DNA from: an uncultured Nocardioides sp.
GTDB lineage: Bacteria; Actinomycetota; Actinomycetes; Propionibacteriales; Nocardioidaceae
Direction of reading: 5' to 3'
DNA length: 64,000 nt
Assembly (NCBI RefSeq): GCF_947488515.1
Contig: NZ_CANKZF010000002.1
Span: 310,001 to 374,000 of the forward strand
A program made the position numbers and the translations under genes. The notes under the pieces are model-generated. The model worked only from the letters and a program-made list of their open reading frames with translations. It was not told where the DNA came from and made no database searches. Below are positions 19,073 through 30,230 of the stretch, piece after piece (positions within the stretch are counted from its first letter, which is position 1; every line of letters starts with the position of its first letter).

Positions 19073-20563
19073 ATGCGCGAAGCGAGAGGGTCGAAAAGGG
19101 TGGGACGTGACCTACGCCACTCCGCCCCGCGGCGACGCCGGTGGTCGGTGTGGCACTGGCTGCCGACGGTCCTCGTCCTCGCCCTGCTGGCGGCGGGAGT
19201 CGGCGCCTACCGCTTCGAGTGGGGGCAGCGCTACCTGCCGGGACTGGCCGCCGACCCGCAGACCGAGCCGGAGCAGGTGCTCGCGCCCGCCGGGCTCGAC
19301 CTGCCCGAGTGGACGCCGCCGGCCGACGACGCCGTCGCCCTCGACACCGCGGGTGCCCTCGACGCGGACCGGGTCGCCACGGCCGTCTCCGACGACCTGT
19401 CCGACCCCGACCTGGGCAAGCACGTCGTGGGGGCGGTTGCGCCCCTGGCCCCCGGCTCGGCCGAGTGGACGACCGGGGATGGGCGCTACCTGCCTGCCTC
19501 GACCACCAAGCTGCTCACCCTGGGCGCCGCCCTGGACGTGCTCGGGCCCGACCACACCTTCACCACGCGTGTCGTGCGGGGGACAGGCCCGCGCGACGTC
19601 GTGCTGGTCGGCGGGGGAGACCCGCTGCTGGCCAGCAGGTCGCTCACGGTCGCCGAGGCCGAGTCGACGTACCCCGCCCGCGCCGACGTGACCACCCTCG
19701 CCCTGCAGGTCGCGGAGGCGCTCGGCGGCCGGGGGCGCGTCCGGGTCCGCTTCGACGACAGCCTCTTCACCGGCCCGACCGACAACCCGGCCTGGCGCCG
19801 CGACTACGTCCCCGACGACATCGTCAGCCCGATCACCGCACTCATGGTCGACGGGGGCGACGAGCCCGACACCGACCTCAAGTCCGACGAGCCGTCGCTC
19901 GCGGCCGCCCAGGTCTTCGCCGACGGCCTCCGCGCCGCAGGGCTGCGCGTGAACGGGCAGCCGCAGCGGGTCGTCGCGCCCGCTGGCGCAGAGGAGCTCG
20001 CCTCCGTCGAGAGCGCACCGCTGTCGCAGGTCGCGGAGCGGATCCTCGACGTCAGCGACAACGAGGGCGCCGAGGTGGTGGGCCACCAGGTCGGCCTCGC
20101 CGCCTCCGGCACCGGGTCGTTCGAGGCGGGCGCGGCCGGTGTGCTCGACACCCTCGGCGGGCTCGGGATCGACGTCGCCGGCGCCGAGGTGTACGACGGC
20201 TCCGGCCTGTCGCGGCGCAACCGGGTCTCGACGTCCCTGCTCATCGACCTGATCCAGCACGCCGCCGGCCCGGCCGGCGCGGGCATGCGCAGCCTGGTCA
20301 CCGGGATGCCCGTCGCCGGGTTCACCGGGTCGCTCACCTACCGCTTCGCCGAAGGCCCCGCCGTCGCCCGCGGCCTCGTGCGCGCCAAGACCGGCACCCT
20401 CACCGGCGTGCACGCCCTCGCCGGCATCGCCGTCGACCGCGACGGGCAGCCGCTCGCCTTCGTCTTCGGGGCGGACAAGTCCCCGCCGATCGAGCGGTAC
20501 GACTCGCAGGAGGCCCTCGACCGCGCGGCCGCCTCCCTCGCCTCCTGCCGCTGCTCCGGCTGA
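19073..20563 (+). CDS. dacB: D-alanyl-D-alanine carboxypeptidase/endopeptidase (PBP4 type)
   Basis: A 496-residue penicillin-binding protein of the S13 (DacB/PBP4) family, anchored by one N-terminal hydrophobic segment (about residues 25-45) and acting outside the membrane on peptidoglycan stem peptides. The three active-site motifs are present: S143-TTK146, S328-D-N330 and K439-TG. The spacing between the first two motifs is long, as usual for S13. ATG at 19073 was chosen from the CACAAT box. Confidence 0.93.
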   Translation: MREARGSKRVGRDLRHSAPRRRRWSVWHWLPTVLVLALLAAGVGAYRFEWGQRYLPGLAADPQTEPEQVLAPAGLDLPEWTPPADDAVALDTAGALDADRVATAVSDDLSDPDLGKHVVGAVAPLAPGSAEWTTGDGRYLPASTTKLLTLGAALDVLGPDHTFTTRVVRGTGPRDVVLVGGGDPLLASRSLTVAEAESTYPARADVTTLALQVAEALGGRGRVRVRFDDSLFTGPTDNPAWRRDYVPDDIVSPITALMVDGGDEPDTDLKSDEPSLAAAQVFADGLRAAGLRVNGQPQRVVAPAGAEELASVESAPLSQVAERILDVSDNEGAEVVGHQVGLAASGTGSFEAGAAGVLDTLGGLGIDVAGAEVYDGSGLSRRNRVSTSLLIDLIQHAAGPAGAGMRSLVTGMPVAGFTGSLTYRFAEGPAVARGLVRAKTGTLTGVHALAGIAVDRDGQPLAFVFGADKSPPIERYDSQEALDRAAASLASCRCSG

Positions 20564-20602
20564 CCGGCGTACGGCTTGCGCGACCTTGGCTAGTGTCGCC
20601 GT

Positions 20603-21619
20603 ATGAACCTCGTGGACTGGGACTTCGCCGTCACCGTGGGAACCCGGGTGGCCGGGCCGGGGCCGGACGTGTCGCCCGACGAGGCGGCCGCCGCGGTCGT
20701 CGAGCTCCGCGAGGGTGCGACCCGCTCGACCCCGCTGGTCCGTGAGTTCACCGGGTTGCACACCGAGGCCGGCACCGCGCCGGTGCTGGTCGTGGACCGC
20801 AGCGGCTGGCTCCGGGCCAACGCCGACGGCTTCGCGAAGCTCCTGAGCCCGGTCGTGGACAAGCTCATCGAGAAGAAGGGCCCCCCGTCGGCGTTCGCCG
20901 AGGCCATTGGCACCCGGGTCACCGGCGCCGAGGTCGGCCTGATGCTCGGCTTCCTCAGCAGCAAGGTCCTGGGGCAGTTCGACCCGTTCCACGAGCCGTA
21001 CGGCCGGCTGCTGCTGGTGGCCCCCAACATCGTCCACGTCGAGCGCGAGATCGGCGCCGACCCGACCGACTTCCGGCTGTGGGTGTGCCTGCACGAGGAG
21101 ACCCACCGGGTGCAGTTCACGGCCAACCCGTGGCTCGGCCAGCACCTGATGACCCAGATGCACGCGGTCGCCGACACCCTCGAGCCGAGCGCGCTGCTCG
21201 ACGGGCTCCGCCGCGGCGCCGACGTGATCCGCGGCGGCAACGGCAGCATCATCGACCTCGTCTCCTCGCCCGAGCAGAAGGAGATCCTCGACCGGGTCAC
21301 CGGCGTGATGTCGCTGCTCGAGGGCCACGCCGACGTCGTGATGGACGGCGTCGGCCCGACCGTCATCCCGTCGGTGGCGGAGATCCGCCGGAAGTTCAAC
21401 CAGCGTCGCAAGGGCGTCGGCGGCGTCGACAAGCTGCTGCGGCGGCTGCTCGGCCTCGACGCCAAGATGGCGCAGTACCGCGACGGGGCCGTCTTCGTGC
21501 GCCACGTCGTCGACAAGGTCGGCATGGAGGAGTTCAACGCGGTGTGGACCGGCCCGGAGACGCTGCCGTCCAAGGCCGAGATCAGCGACCCCGACGCCTG
21601 GGTCGCCCGCGTGCTGTGA
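20603..21619 (+). CDS. Zinc-dependent metalloprotease-like protein (DUF2342)
   Basis: A 338-residue protein of the actinobacterial DUF2342 family, often annotated as coenzyme-F420-biosynthesis-associated putative hydrolase. The zinc motif HEETH sits in WVCLHEETHRVQF near residues 169-173, and EGHADVVMDG supplies a further possible ligand. No substrate is known; the link to F420 rests on phylogenetic co-occurrence in the literature, not on this neighbourhood. A TAGTGT box lies 6 nt before the ATG (leaderless). Its stop overlaps the tilS start (GTGA). Confidence 0.88.
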   Translation: MNLVDWDFAVTVGTRVAGPGPDVSPDEAAAAVVELREGATRSTPLVREFTGLHTEAGTAPVLVVDRSGWLRANADGFAKLLSPVVDKLIEKKGPPSAFAEAIGTRVTGAEVGLMLGFLSSKVLGQFDPFHEPYGRLLLVAPNIVHVEREIGADPTDFRLWVCLHEETHRVQFTANPWLGQHLMTQMHAVADTLEPSALLDGLRRGADVIRGGNGSIIDLVSSPEQKEILDRVTGVMSLLEGHADVVMDGVGPTVIPSVAEIRRKFNQRRKGVGGVDKLLRRLLGLDAKMAQYRDGAVFVRHVVDKVGMEEFNAVWTGPETLPSKAEISDPDAWVARVL

Positions 21620-22599
21620 CGCTCCACCCCTCGGTCGCGGCGGTCCGGGTGCCGGTCCGCCGGACGCTGACCGGCCTCCGGGCTCGGGGCGGGCGCGCGA
21701 CCGTCGCCGTGGCGTGCAGCGGCGGAGCGGACTCCCTCGCCCTCGCCTCCGCGACCGTCTTCGAGGGGCACAAGCTGGGCCTGCGGGTGGTCGGCGTGAC
21801 CGTCGACCACGGCCTGCAGGCCGGCTCCGCGGAGCAGGCGGACCGTGTCGTCGCCCAGCTCGCCGCGATGGGCGTCGACGAGACGCTCACCGCGCGCGTG
21901 GACGTCGACGCCGCGTCGGGGATGGGGCCGGAGGCAGCCGCCCGCGAGGCGAGGTACGCCGTCCTGGAGCAGGTCGCCGAGCACCTCGAAGCACGGCTCG
22001 TGCTGCTCGGCCACACCCTCGACGACCAGGCCGAGACGGTGCTGCTCGGCCTCGCCCGTGGCTCGGGCGGCCGGTCGCTGCAGGGCATGCGGCCGTCCTT
22101 CGGGGTGTTCGCACGCCCGCTGCTCGGCGTACGCCGTGACGACACCGTCACCGCCTGCCTGGTCGAGCGGCTCGAGGCCTGGGACGACCCCCACAACTCC
22201 GACCCGGTCTACACCCGCGCGCGCGTGCGCGAGCGGGTGCTGCCGGTCCTCGAGGCCGAGCTCGGACCCGGGATCGTCGAAGCGCTGGCCCGCACCGCCG
22301 GCCAGCTGCGCGAGGACACCGCGCTGCTCGACGACCTCGCCGACCGGGCGCTCGCCCGCGCCCGCCGCGACGGCGGCCTCGACGTCGACACCCTGACCGG
22401 CGAGCCGCCGTCGATCCGGCACCGCGTCCTCCACCGCGCCACCCTCGACGCCGGGTCGCCGCCGTCGGAGCTGACCCGCGACCACGTCCTCGCCGTCGAC
22501 GAGCTGCTCGTCGGGTGGCGGGGCCAGAAGTGGATCGACCTCCCCGGCCCGCTCCGCGCCCTCCGCCGCGACGGGCTGCTGGTGATCGAGGCCCCGTGA
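21616..22599 (+). CDS. tilS: tRNA(Ile)-lysidine synthase
   Basis: A 327-residue enzyme that converts the wobble C34 of tRNA-Ile(CAU) to lysidine, switching its codon from AUG to AUA. The PP-loop is VAVACSGGADSLALA (near residues 30-44) and VDHGLQ and GHTLDDQAETVLLGLARGSG follow. The length lacks a long C-terminal domain, as is usual in actinobacteria. The GTG start overlaps the upstream metalloprotease stop. Confidence 0.95.
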   Translation: MTLHPSVAAVRVPVRRTLTGLRARGGRATVAVACSGGADSLALASATVFEGHKLGLRVVGVTVDHGLQAGSAEQADRVVAQLAAMGVDETLTARVDVDAASGMGPEAAAREARYAVLEQVAEHLEARLVLLGHTLDDQAETVLLGLARGSGGRSLQGMRPSFGVFARPLLGVRRDDTVTACLVERLEAWDDPHNSDPVYTRARVRERVLPVLEAELGPGIVEALARTAGQLREDTALLDDLADRALARARRDGGLDVDTLTGEPPSIRHRVLHRATLDAGSPPSELTRDHVLAVDELLVGWRGQKWIDLPGPLRALRRDGLLVIEAP

Positions 22600-22617
22600 G
22601 ACCCTAGGCTGACGTCC

Positions 22618-23169
22618 ATGGACTCGTCCCACGTGGAGAACGACCTGGTCAACATCCTCTTCACCGAGGAGCAGATCCAGCAGCGGCTGGCCGAGATGGC
22701 CCTCCAGATCACCGAGGACTACGAGGGACGCGACCTGCTCGTCGTCGGCGTCCTGCGGGGGGCGGTGATGGTGATGGCCGACCTCGCGCGGTCGATGCCG
22801 CGGCACCTGGAGATGGACTGGATGGCCGTCAGCTCCTACGGGTCGGGCACCAAGTCCAGCGGCGTGGTCCGCATCCTCAAGGACCTCGACACCGACATCA
22901 GCGGCCGCGACGTGCTCATCGTCGACGAGATCATCGATACGGGCCTGACCCTGAGCTGGCTGGTCAACAACCTCTCGAGCCGCAGCCCCGCGAGTGTCGA
23001 GATCGCCACGCTCCTGCGCAAGCCCGAGGCGCTCTCGATGCCCGTGGAGCCGAAGTACATCGGCTGGGACATCCCCAACGAGTTCGTCGTCGGCTACGGC
23101 CTCGACTACCGCGAGCGCTACCGCAACCTGCGCGACATCGGCACCCTCGCGCCCCACGTCTACTCCTGA
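22618..23169 (+). CDS. hpt: Hypoxanthine(-guanine) phosphoribosyltransferase
   Basis: A 183-residue purine-salvage enzyme that joins hypoxanthine or guanine to PRPP. The PRPP-binding signature is VLIVDEIIDTGLTLSWL (near residues 99-115); SSYGSGTKSSG is the flexible active-site loop, and VVGYGLDYRERYRNL is the base-binding region. TAGGCT (22605-22610) is 7 nt before the ATG, indicating a leaderless promoter inside the tilS-hpt gap. tilS-hpt-ftsH order is widely conserved. Confidence 0.95.
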   Translation: MDSSHVENDLVNILFTEEQIQQRLAEMALQITEDYEGRDLLVVGVLRGAVMVMADLARSMPRHLEMDWMAVSSYGSGTKSSGVVRILKDLDTDISGRDVLIVDEIIDTGLTLSWLVNNLSSRSPASVEIATLLRKPEALSMPVEPKYIGWDIPNEFVVGYGLDYRERYRNLRDIGTLAPHVYS

Positions 23170-23294
23170 GCGCGCGTGCCCGAGCGCGCCACTGACCTCG
23201 AACGGGTCGCACCGCTTCACCCCGCCTGAAAGAATGAGGGCCCCGGCGGCGTGTAGCGTCGCCTCCTCACCTCCGAAACCGCCGAAAGTTGCCT

Positions 23295-25351
<2,057 letters not shown>

Positions 25352-25355
<4 letters not shown>

Positions 25356-25972
25356 CGGACCCGGTCACCGTCCCGCAGGTGGCGCCGGAGGACGTGCCCG
25401 CCTTCGACCAGGCCAGGGCCGAGGCCGCCGTGCGCGAGCTGCTCCACGCGATCGGCGAGGACCCCGCGCGCGAGGGACTGCTCGAGACGCCGGCGCGGGT
25501 CGCCCGCGCCTACGCCGAGCTCACCCAGGGCCTGCGCCAGAGCCCGAGGGACGTGCTGACCACCACCTTCGACCTCGGTCACGAGGAGATGGTGCTGGTG
25601 CGTGACATCGAGCTCTGGTCGATGTGCGAGCACCACCTGGTGCCGTTCACCGGGGTGGCCCACGTCGGCTACATCCCGGCCGAGACCGGCAAGATCACCG
25701 GCCTGTCCAAGCTCGCGCGGCTCGTCGACGTCTACGCCAAGCGCCCGCAGGTCCAGGAGCGGCTCACCACGCAGGTCGCCGACTCGCTGATGGAGATCCT
25801 CGAGGCGCGCGGCGTCATCGTGGTCATCGAGGCCGAGCACCTCTGCATGACGATGCGCGGGGTCAAGAAGGCCGGCGCCCGCACCATCACGTCCGCGGTG
25901 CGCGGCATGTTCCTGACTCACCAGGCCACCCGCGCCGAGGCGATGGCGCTCATCCACTCAGGCACCAGGTGA
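25352..25972 (+). CDS. folE: GTP cyclohydrolase I
   Basis: A 206-residue enzyme for the first folate step, GTP to dihydroneopterin triphosphate. The zinc and active-site landmarks are [20 protein letters not shown] (Cys and two His) and [17 protein letters not shown] (second zinc Cys). The GTG start overlaps the ftsH stop by four bases. It opens the folate block folE-folP-folB-folK, where every junction overlaps. Confidence 0.96.
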
Positions 25973-26814
25973 GCGAGGGGACGTCCCCCGCTGACCGGTC
26001 GACCCGGGTGATGGGGATCGTCAACGTCACGCCCGACTCGTTCTCCGACGGCGGCCGGTGGGACACCACCGAGGCCGCCGTCGCCCACGGCCGACACCTC
26101 GTGGTGCAGGGGGCCGACGTCCTCGACATCGGGGGTGAGTCGACCCGGCCGGGCGCGACCCGCCCACTGGTCGCCGAGGAGCTGGGCCGCGTCGTCCCGG
26201 TCATCCGTGAGCTGGCGACCGACGGCGTCGTGGTGTCGGTCGACACGATGCGCGCCGAGGTGGCCGCGGCGGCCATCGACGCCGGCGCGGCGATCGTCAA
26301 CGACGTCTCCGGCGGCCTCGCCGACCCGCGGATCCTCGACGTCGTCGCCGACAGCGACGCGTCCTACGTCGCGATGCACTGGCGCGCCCACGCCGACCGG
26401 ATGCGCGACTTCACCGACTACTCGCCCGACGGCGTCGTGGCGTCCGTACGCCGTGAGCTGGGCGAGCGGCTCGACGCGGTCCTCGCCGCCGGCGTCCCGC
26501 AGGAGCGGGTCGTCCTCGACCCCGGCCTGGGTTTCGCCAAGAAGCCCGGCCACAACTGGGAGCTGCTCGCGGCGCTCGACGGCCTGCGCGACCTGGGTTG
26601 CCCGCTGCTCGTGGGTGCCAGCCGCAAGTCGTTCCTCGGCTCCCTGCTGGCCGTCGACGGCGTGCCGCGGCCGGTCGACGAGCGCGAGCACGCCCACGCC
26701 GCCCTGGTCGCCCTGCTGGCCGTCCGCGGGGTCGACCTCCTGCGCGTGCACGACGTACGAGCCACGCGGGACGCACTCGCGGTCGTGGCAGCGATGGATG
26801 GAGACCGGACATGA
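25969..26814 (+). CDS. folP: Dihydropteroate synthase
   Basis: A 281-residue TIM-barrel enzyme that joins 4-aminobenzoate to hydroxymethyl-dihydropterin pyrophosphate; it is the sulfonamide target. Both signatures are present: [16 protein letters not shown] near the N-terminus and [13 protein letters not shown]; later [12 protein letters not shown] binds the pterin. The GTG overlaps the folE stop and the TGA overlaps the folB ATG. Confidence 0.96.
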   Translation: MSEGTSPADRSTRVMGIVNVTPDSFSDGGRWDTTEAAVAHGRHLVVQGADVLDIGGESTRPGATRPLVAEELGRVVPVIRELATDGVVVSVDTMRAEVAAAAIDAGAAIVNDVSGGLADPRILDVVADSDASYVAMHWRAHADRMRDFTDYSPDGVVASVRRELGERLDAVLAAGVPQERVVLDPGLGFAKKPGHNWELLAALDGLRDLGCPLLVGASRKSFLGSLLAVDGVPRPVDEREHAHAALVALLAVRGVDLLRVHDVRATRDALAVVAAMDGDRT

Positions 26815-27194
26815 GCCGCATGACCGACGAGCTGTCCGTGACGGGCATCGAGTGCTTCGCCCACCACGGTGTCTTCGACTTCGAGCGGCGCGAGGGCCAG
26901 GTCTTCGTCGTCGACCTCGTGCTGGGCATCGACACCCGGCCTGCGGCTGCCTCCGACGACCTGGTGGACACGGTCAACTACGGCACGCTGGTGGCGGACG
27001 TGAAGGCTGCCGTCGAGCGCGACCCCGTCGACCTGATAGAAACCGTCGCTCAACGCATCACGGACGTGTGCCTGTTGGACACTCGTGTTGAATGGGCGCG
27101 AGTCACGCTCCACAAACCTGATGCGCCCATCGACGCGACGTACTCGGACGTCGCGCTGACGATCACCAGAACGCGAGGCAACGCTCATGACTGA
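26811..27194 (+). CDS. folB: Dihydroneopterin aldolase
   Basis: A 127-residue enzyme that cleaves dihydroneopterin to hydroxymethyl-dihydropterin and glycolaldehyde. GIECFAHHGVFDFERREGQVFVVDL is the family signature (read as GIECFAHHGV and REGQVFVVDL), with the catalytic Lys in TLHKPDAPI. It overlaps folP by four and folK by eight bases. Its second half has slightly less extreme G+C than its neighbours. Confidence 0.94.
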   Translation: MSRMTDELSVTGIECFAHHGVFDFERREGQVFVVDLVLGIDTRPAAASDDLVDTVNYGTLVADVKAAVERDPVDLIETVAQRITDVCLLDTRVEWARVTLHKPDAPIDATYSDVALTITRTRGNAHD

Positions 27195-27756
27195 GACTCC
27201 CAACCCCCACATCGTGGACGCCGACTCCCTCACGGGGGAGATGCACCCGATCCGTCGGGTGGTGCTCGGCCTGGGCTCCAACCTCGGCGAACGTCTGGGC
27301 TCCCTGCAGGGCGCGGTCAACGCGCTCGCGGACACCCCGGACTTCTTCGTCACGGGCGTCTCGCCGGTCTACGAGACGGAGCCGGTCGACGCTCCGGAGG
27401 GATCGCGCCCCTACCTGAACGCCGTCCTGCTCGCCGACACCACGCTCCCCGCCGCCCGGCTGATGGAGCGTGCGCTGGCCATCGAGGACGCCTTCGACCG
27501 CGAGCGCAGCGACATCCGCAACGCCCCTCGCACCCTCGACGTCGACCTGATCGTCGTCGGTGACCGCCGCTCCAACGAGGACTTCCTGCGGCTGCCGCAC
27601 CCGCGCGCCCACGAGCGCGCCTTCGTCCTCCAGCCGTGGCACGACCTCGAGCCCGACGCGGTCTTCCCCGACCGTGGCCCGATCGCCGAGCTGCTCGACG
27701 CCTCCGACTCCTCGGGTGTGAAGAGGCGCGAGGACCTCACCCTCGAGGTCGAGTGA
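27187..27756 (+). CDS. folK: Hydroxymethyl-dihydropterin pyrophosphokinase
   Basis: A 189-residue HPPK that adds pyrophosphate from ATP to the folate pterin. Landmarks are LGLGSNLGERLGSLQ (pterin site), YLNAV, and RNAPRTLDVDLIVVGD with LPHPRAHERAFVLQPW. There is an N-terminal extension of about 20 residues before the conserved core; a GTG further in could be the start, but the ATG at 27187 overlaps folB as the rest of the operon does. The stop is embedded in the RTGA start of a 22-codon micro-ORF. Confidence 0.94.
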   Translation: MTETPNPHIVDADSLTGEMHPIRRVVLGLGSNLGERLGSLQGAVNALADTPDFFVTGVSPVYETEPVDAPEGSRPYLNAVLLADTTLPAARLMERALAIEDAFDRERSDIRNAPRTLDVDLIVVGDRRSNEDFLRLPHPRAHERAFVLQPWHDLEPDAVFPDRGPIAELLDASDSSGVKRREDLTLEVE

Positions 27757-27821
27757 CCACCCCACGACCTCCTGCTCCTCCGCTGCGCTCCTCCACAGGA
27801 CGCCTCGGGGACCCCGAGTGA
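27753..27821 (+). CDS. 22-codon micro-ORF linking folK and DUF3180
   Basis: The GTG overlaps the folK stop (GTGA), and the TGA overlaps the DUF3180 start (GTGA), leaving no untranslated base in the 61-bp gap. The peptide is Pro/Ser/Arg rich, with core TPRPPAPPLRSS. A homologous micro-ORF of equal length joins nadB and nadC. Unusual codons such as CCT, CCA and GCT and non-synonymous divergence suggest that the DNA or the coupling, rather than the peptide, is conserved. Translation is unproven. Confidence 0.4.
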   Translation: MTTPRPPAPPLRSSTGRLGDPE

Positions 27822-28321
27822 GCGAGTCCCGCCCGGACGCGCCCGACGAGGATCCTGACGAGCCGCGCGGGACGCTCCGGCCCACCTCTGCGCGCGCCCT
27901 GACGGCGTCCATCGTCGTCGGACTGGCGCTCGGCTGGGCGATCCACCCGGTGATGAGCTCCGTGGCCGGACGGCCGCCGCTGGTGTCGTGGGCGCAGGCC
28001 CTCGTGCTGGTGATGGTCGCCGCGATCATGGGCTTCCTCGCCTGGCACACGTGGCAGACCGTCCAGGTGCGGGGTCAACGGCTCGAGCCGCACCAGGCGG
28101 TCAACCGCCTCGTCCTGGCCAGGGCGTGCGCCCTCGCCGGCGCCGCGGTGACCGCCGGCTACGTCGGCTACGCCGTCAGCTGGCTCGGCGACGAGTCCCA
28201 CTACGCCGACCGGTGGATCCTCCGCTCGCTGGTCGCCGCCGCCGGTGCGGCGGGGGTGACCCTCGCCTCGCTGGCCCTGGAGCGTGCGTGTCGCACGGAC
28301 GGCGGGCTGCCGCGCGCCTAG
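27818..28321 (+). CDS. DUF3180 membrane protein
   Basis: A 167-residue membrane protein with about four hydrophobic segments (near residues 26-43, 54-74, 93-115, 129-150). It matches the actinobacterial DUF3180 family commonly found directly downstream of folK. Function unknown; the position suggests a folate or cell-envelope link but this is only guilt by association. The TAG stop doubles as the start of the next gene's -10 box (TAGTCT). Confidence 0.82.
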   Translation: MSESRPDAPDEDPDEPRGTLRPTSARALTASIVVGLALGWAIHPVMSSVAGRPPLVSWAQALVLVMVAAIMGFLAWHTWQTVQVRGQRLEPHQAVNRLVLARACALAGAAVTAGYVGYAVSWLGDESHYADRWILRSLVAAAGAAGVTLASLALERACRTDGGLPRA

Positions 28322-28330
28322 TCTGGCGCC

Positions 28331-28948
28331 ATGCCTTCCCAGGAGTCACAGCAGTCACAGGTGTCTCGTACGCCTGCTCGTCGCCGCCAGCGCAGCACGC
28401 GCCTGGCCGTGGCCGTCACGCTCCTCGCCGTCGGCGCGGCGCTCGTGATCGGCGCGCTCGCGTCCTCGTCGGCCGGACTGACCGCTGTCGCTGCCGTCGT
28501 GGCCGTGCTCGCCGGAGCAGCCGCCACCCGCATCACCCACTCCGAGCTCATGCAGGCCCGCCGCGACGCCGCGCGCGACCGCGCCGTGCAGGCGCAGGAG
28601 TACCGCGTCCTGACGGAGCGGCGTACGGCCGAGTCCGCGGCCTTCGCCGCCGACATGCGCCGCAAGATCAGCGAGCGCGAGGAGGCCATCGACGTCCTCG
28701 AGCGCGCCCTCTCCAACGCGCAGAAGAACGCTGCCGAGCAGACCCTCAAGCGTGGCCAGGAGGCCCGCCGTGCCGACGCCGCCGAGCGCGGCCGGGACGA
28801 GGCGCAGAGTGGCCGCGACGACGCCGAGGGCCGTGCCGCCGAGGCGATCGTGATCGTCGCCGAGCTCGAGGCCGAGATCGACGTCCTCCGCGCGGAGCTC
28901 GACTCCCTCCGCGCCGCCGCCGCGCGCCGGGACCACAGGAGCGCCTGA
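28331..28948 (+). CDS. Membrane-anchored coiled-coil protein
   Basis: A 205-residue protein of unknown function. Two adjacent hydrophobic segments (about residues 24-46 and 48-66) are followed by a long, charged, Ala/Arg/Glu-rich coiled coil reaching almost to the C-terminus. Such proteins often organise envelope or division complexes, but nothing specific is seen. TAGTCT is 6 nt before the ATG and begins with the preceding gene's stop codon, giving an independent leaderless promoter. Confidence 0.75.
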   Translation: MPSQESQQSQVSRTPARRRQRSTRLAVAVTLLAVGAALVIGALASSSAGLTAVAAVVAVLAGAAATRITHSELMQARRDAARDRAVQAQEYRVLTERRTAESAAFAADMRRKISEREEAIDVLERALSNAQKNAAEQTLKRGQEARRADAAERGRDEAQSGRDDAEGRAAEAIVIVAELEAEIDVLRAELDSLRAAAARRDHRSA

Positions 28949-28962
28949 GGCTCCACGACCCG

Positions 28963-29014
28963 AGCGGTGGCCCAGCCACGTTCCTGACACCGGGAACGTG
29001 GCTGGGCCACCGCT
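28963..29014. repeat. Palindrome family 3, copy 1 (22-bp perfect arms)
   Basis: The left arm (28963-28984, containing GTGGCCCAGCCACGTTCC) and right arm (28993-29014) are perfectly complementary over 22 bp around an 8-nt loop. It is followed by GTTTCT and lies 14 bp after the coiled-coil gene, so it may serve as terminator. Degenerate copies are at 29046-29096 and 51265-51316. Confidence 0.85.
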
Positions 29015-29045
29015 GTTTCTGCGTGTCGGGCGTGGCGCGCCGAGG

Positions 29046-29096
29046 AGCGGTGCCGCACCTGCATTCCGTACGTCGGGAAGGTGGCTGGCGCACCGC
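29046..29096. repeat. Palindrome family 3, copy 2 (degenerate)
   Basis: The arms begin AGCGGTGC and end GCGCACCGC around a GTACGTC loop, with several mismatches relative to copy 1. A further inverted pair, TTCCGTACG (29064-29072) and CGTACGGAA (29106-29114), overlaps it and reaches the -10 region of the next gene. Confidence 0.6.
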
Positions 29097-29126
29097 CCGG
29101 GAGCGCGTACGGAACAATGGCCGCTC

Positions 29127-30227
29127 GTGATCCCCGAGGACAACCGGTTCGAGAGCGACCCCGTCGACGCACTGCCCGAGGACACGGGACTCCCAGCGGA
29201 CTGGGTGGCCGAGACGCCCGACGGTGACGACGCGGCGACGGTCGAGCGACTGACCGAGCTGCTGCGCGACCACGAGCGAGCCGGCCGCGGCTGGCCCGGC
29301 TCGGGCGAGGACGAGGTGCGGGTCGAGGTGTCGGAGCGCGGCGTGGCCATGCGCGAGAACCTCGTCGTGCGCGACTCCGAGGGCAGGATCCAGGCCTGGG
29401 GCAGCGTCCACGACCGCGCCGAGGGTCGGATGCTCTTCGTCCACATCGTCGGCCGCGAGGTCGACGAGCGGGTGGCCGACCGCTGCAGCGAGGTGCTGTT
29501 CGACTGGGCCGAGGCACAGGCGCGGGCGGTCGGCGCGGCGCGCGGCCTGGCCGAGCAGCAGATCGACACCGGCTCCTTCGCCGACGACGAGCGGCAGCAC
29601 GGCTGGCTGGCCGACGCCGGCTTCGAGCGGGTGCGCACCTGGTGGCAGATGAGCCGGTCGGTGGAGGCCGCGGAGGCCGAGCTCGTGCCCGACCCGGCGC
29701 GCTGGGAGCGCAAGGGCGTCGTCTTCCGCCTCGTCGAGCGGCAGGGCGGCCCGGACTCCGACGGGATGCCCGACGAGGGCGACCTGCGCGCGGTGCACGA
29801 CGTGCTCGAGGGCGCGTTCACCGACCACTTCAACTCGACGGAGGAGACCTTCGACGAGTTCATCCACCGGCTCCGCGAGGACCCGGGCCACCGCTGGGAC
29901 CACTGGTGGCTGGCCGAGATCGTCGACGGGGAGGGCGGCGAGCCGGAGCCGGCCGGCGCCCTGGTCGGCACGGTCAGCGAGGGCGGCACCGGGCCCGACG
30001 GGTCGTACGTCGCCTACCTCGGCGTGCTCGAGTCCGCGCGCGGCCGCGGGGTCGCCACCGGTCTGCTCCGCACGATCATCGCCGACGCCGCGTCCCGTGG
30101 CCGCGACCGCGTCGGGCTCGAGGTGGACGCCGACTCACCGACCGGCGCGGACGGCCTCTACACGGCGATGGGCTGGGGCACGAAGTACGTCACGGAGTCC
30201 TGGCACAAGGATGTGACGGTCGGGTAG
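29127..30227 (+). CDS. GNAT acetyltransferase with two tandem domains
   Basis: A 366-residue protein with two GNAT-like halves, an arrangement like MshD mycothiol synthase. The C-terminal half is the intact one: VAYLGVLESARGRGVATGLLRTI carries the acetyl-CoA loop RGRGVA (near residue 307) and YTAMGWGTKYV ends it. The N-terminal half is more degenerate. Its substrate is not known, and calling it MshD would over-reach. The GTG at 29127 follows AACAAT by 8 nt. Confidence 0.8.
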   Translation: MIPEDNRFESDPVDALPEDTGLPADWVAETPDGDDAATVERLTELLRDHERAGRGWPGSGEDEVRVEVSERGVAMRENLVVRDSEGRIQAWGSVHDRAEGRMLFVHIVGREVDERVADRCSEVLFDWAEAQARAVGAARGLAEQQIDTGSFADDERQHGWLADAGFERVRTWWQMSRSVEAAEAELVPDPARWERKGVVFRLVERQGGPDSDGMPDEGDLRAVHDVLEGAFTDHFNSTEETFDEFIHRLREDPGHRWDHWWLAEIVDGEGGEPEPAGALVGTVSEGGTGPDGSYVAYLGVLESARGRGVATGLLRTIIADAASRGRDRVGLEVDADSPTGADGLYTAMGWGTKYVTESWHKDVTVG

Positions 30228-30230
30228 GGC

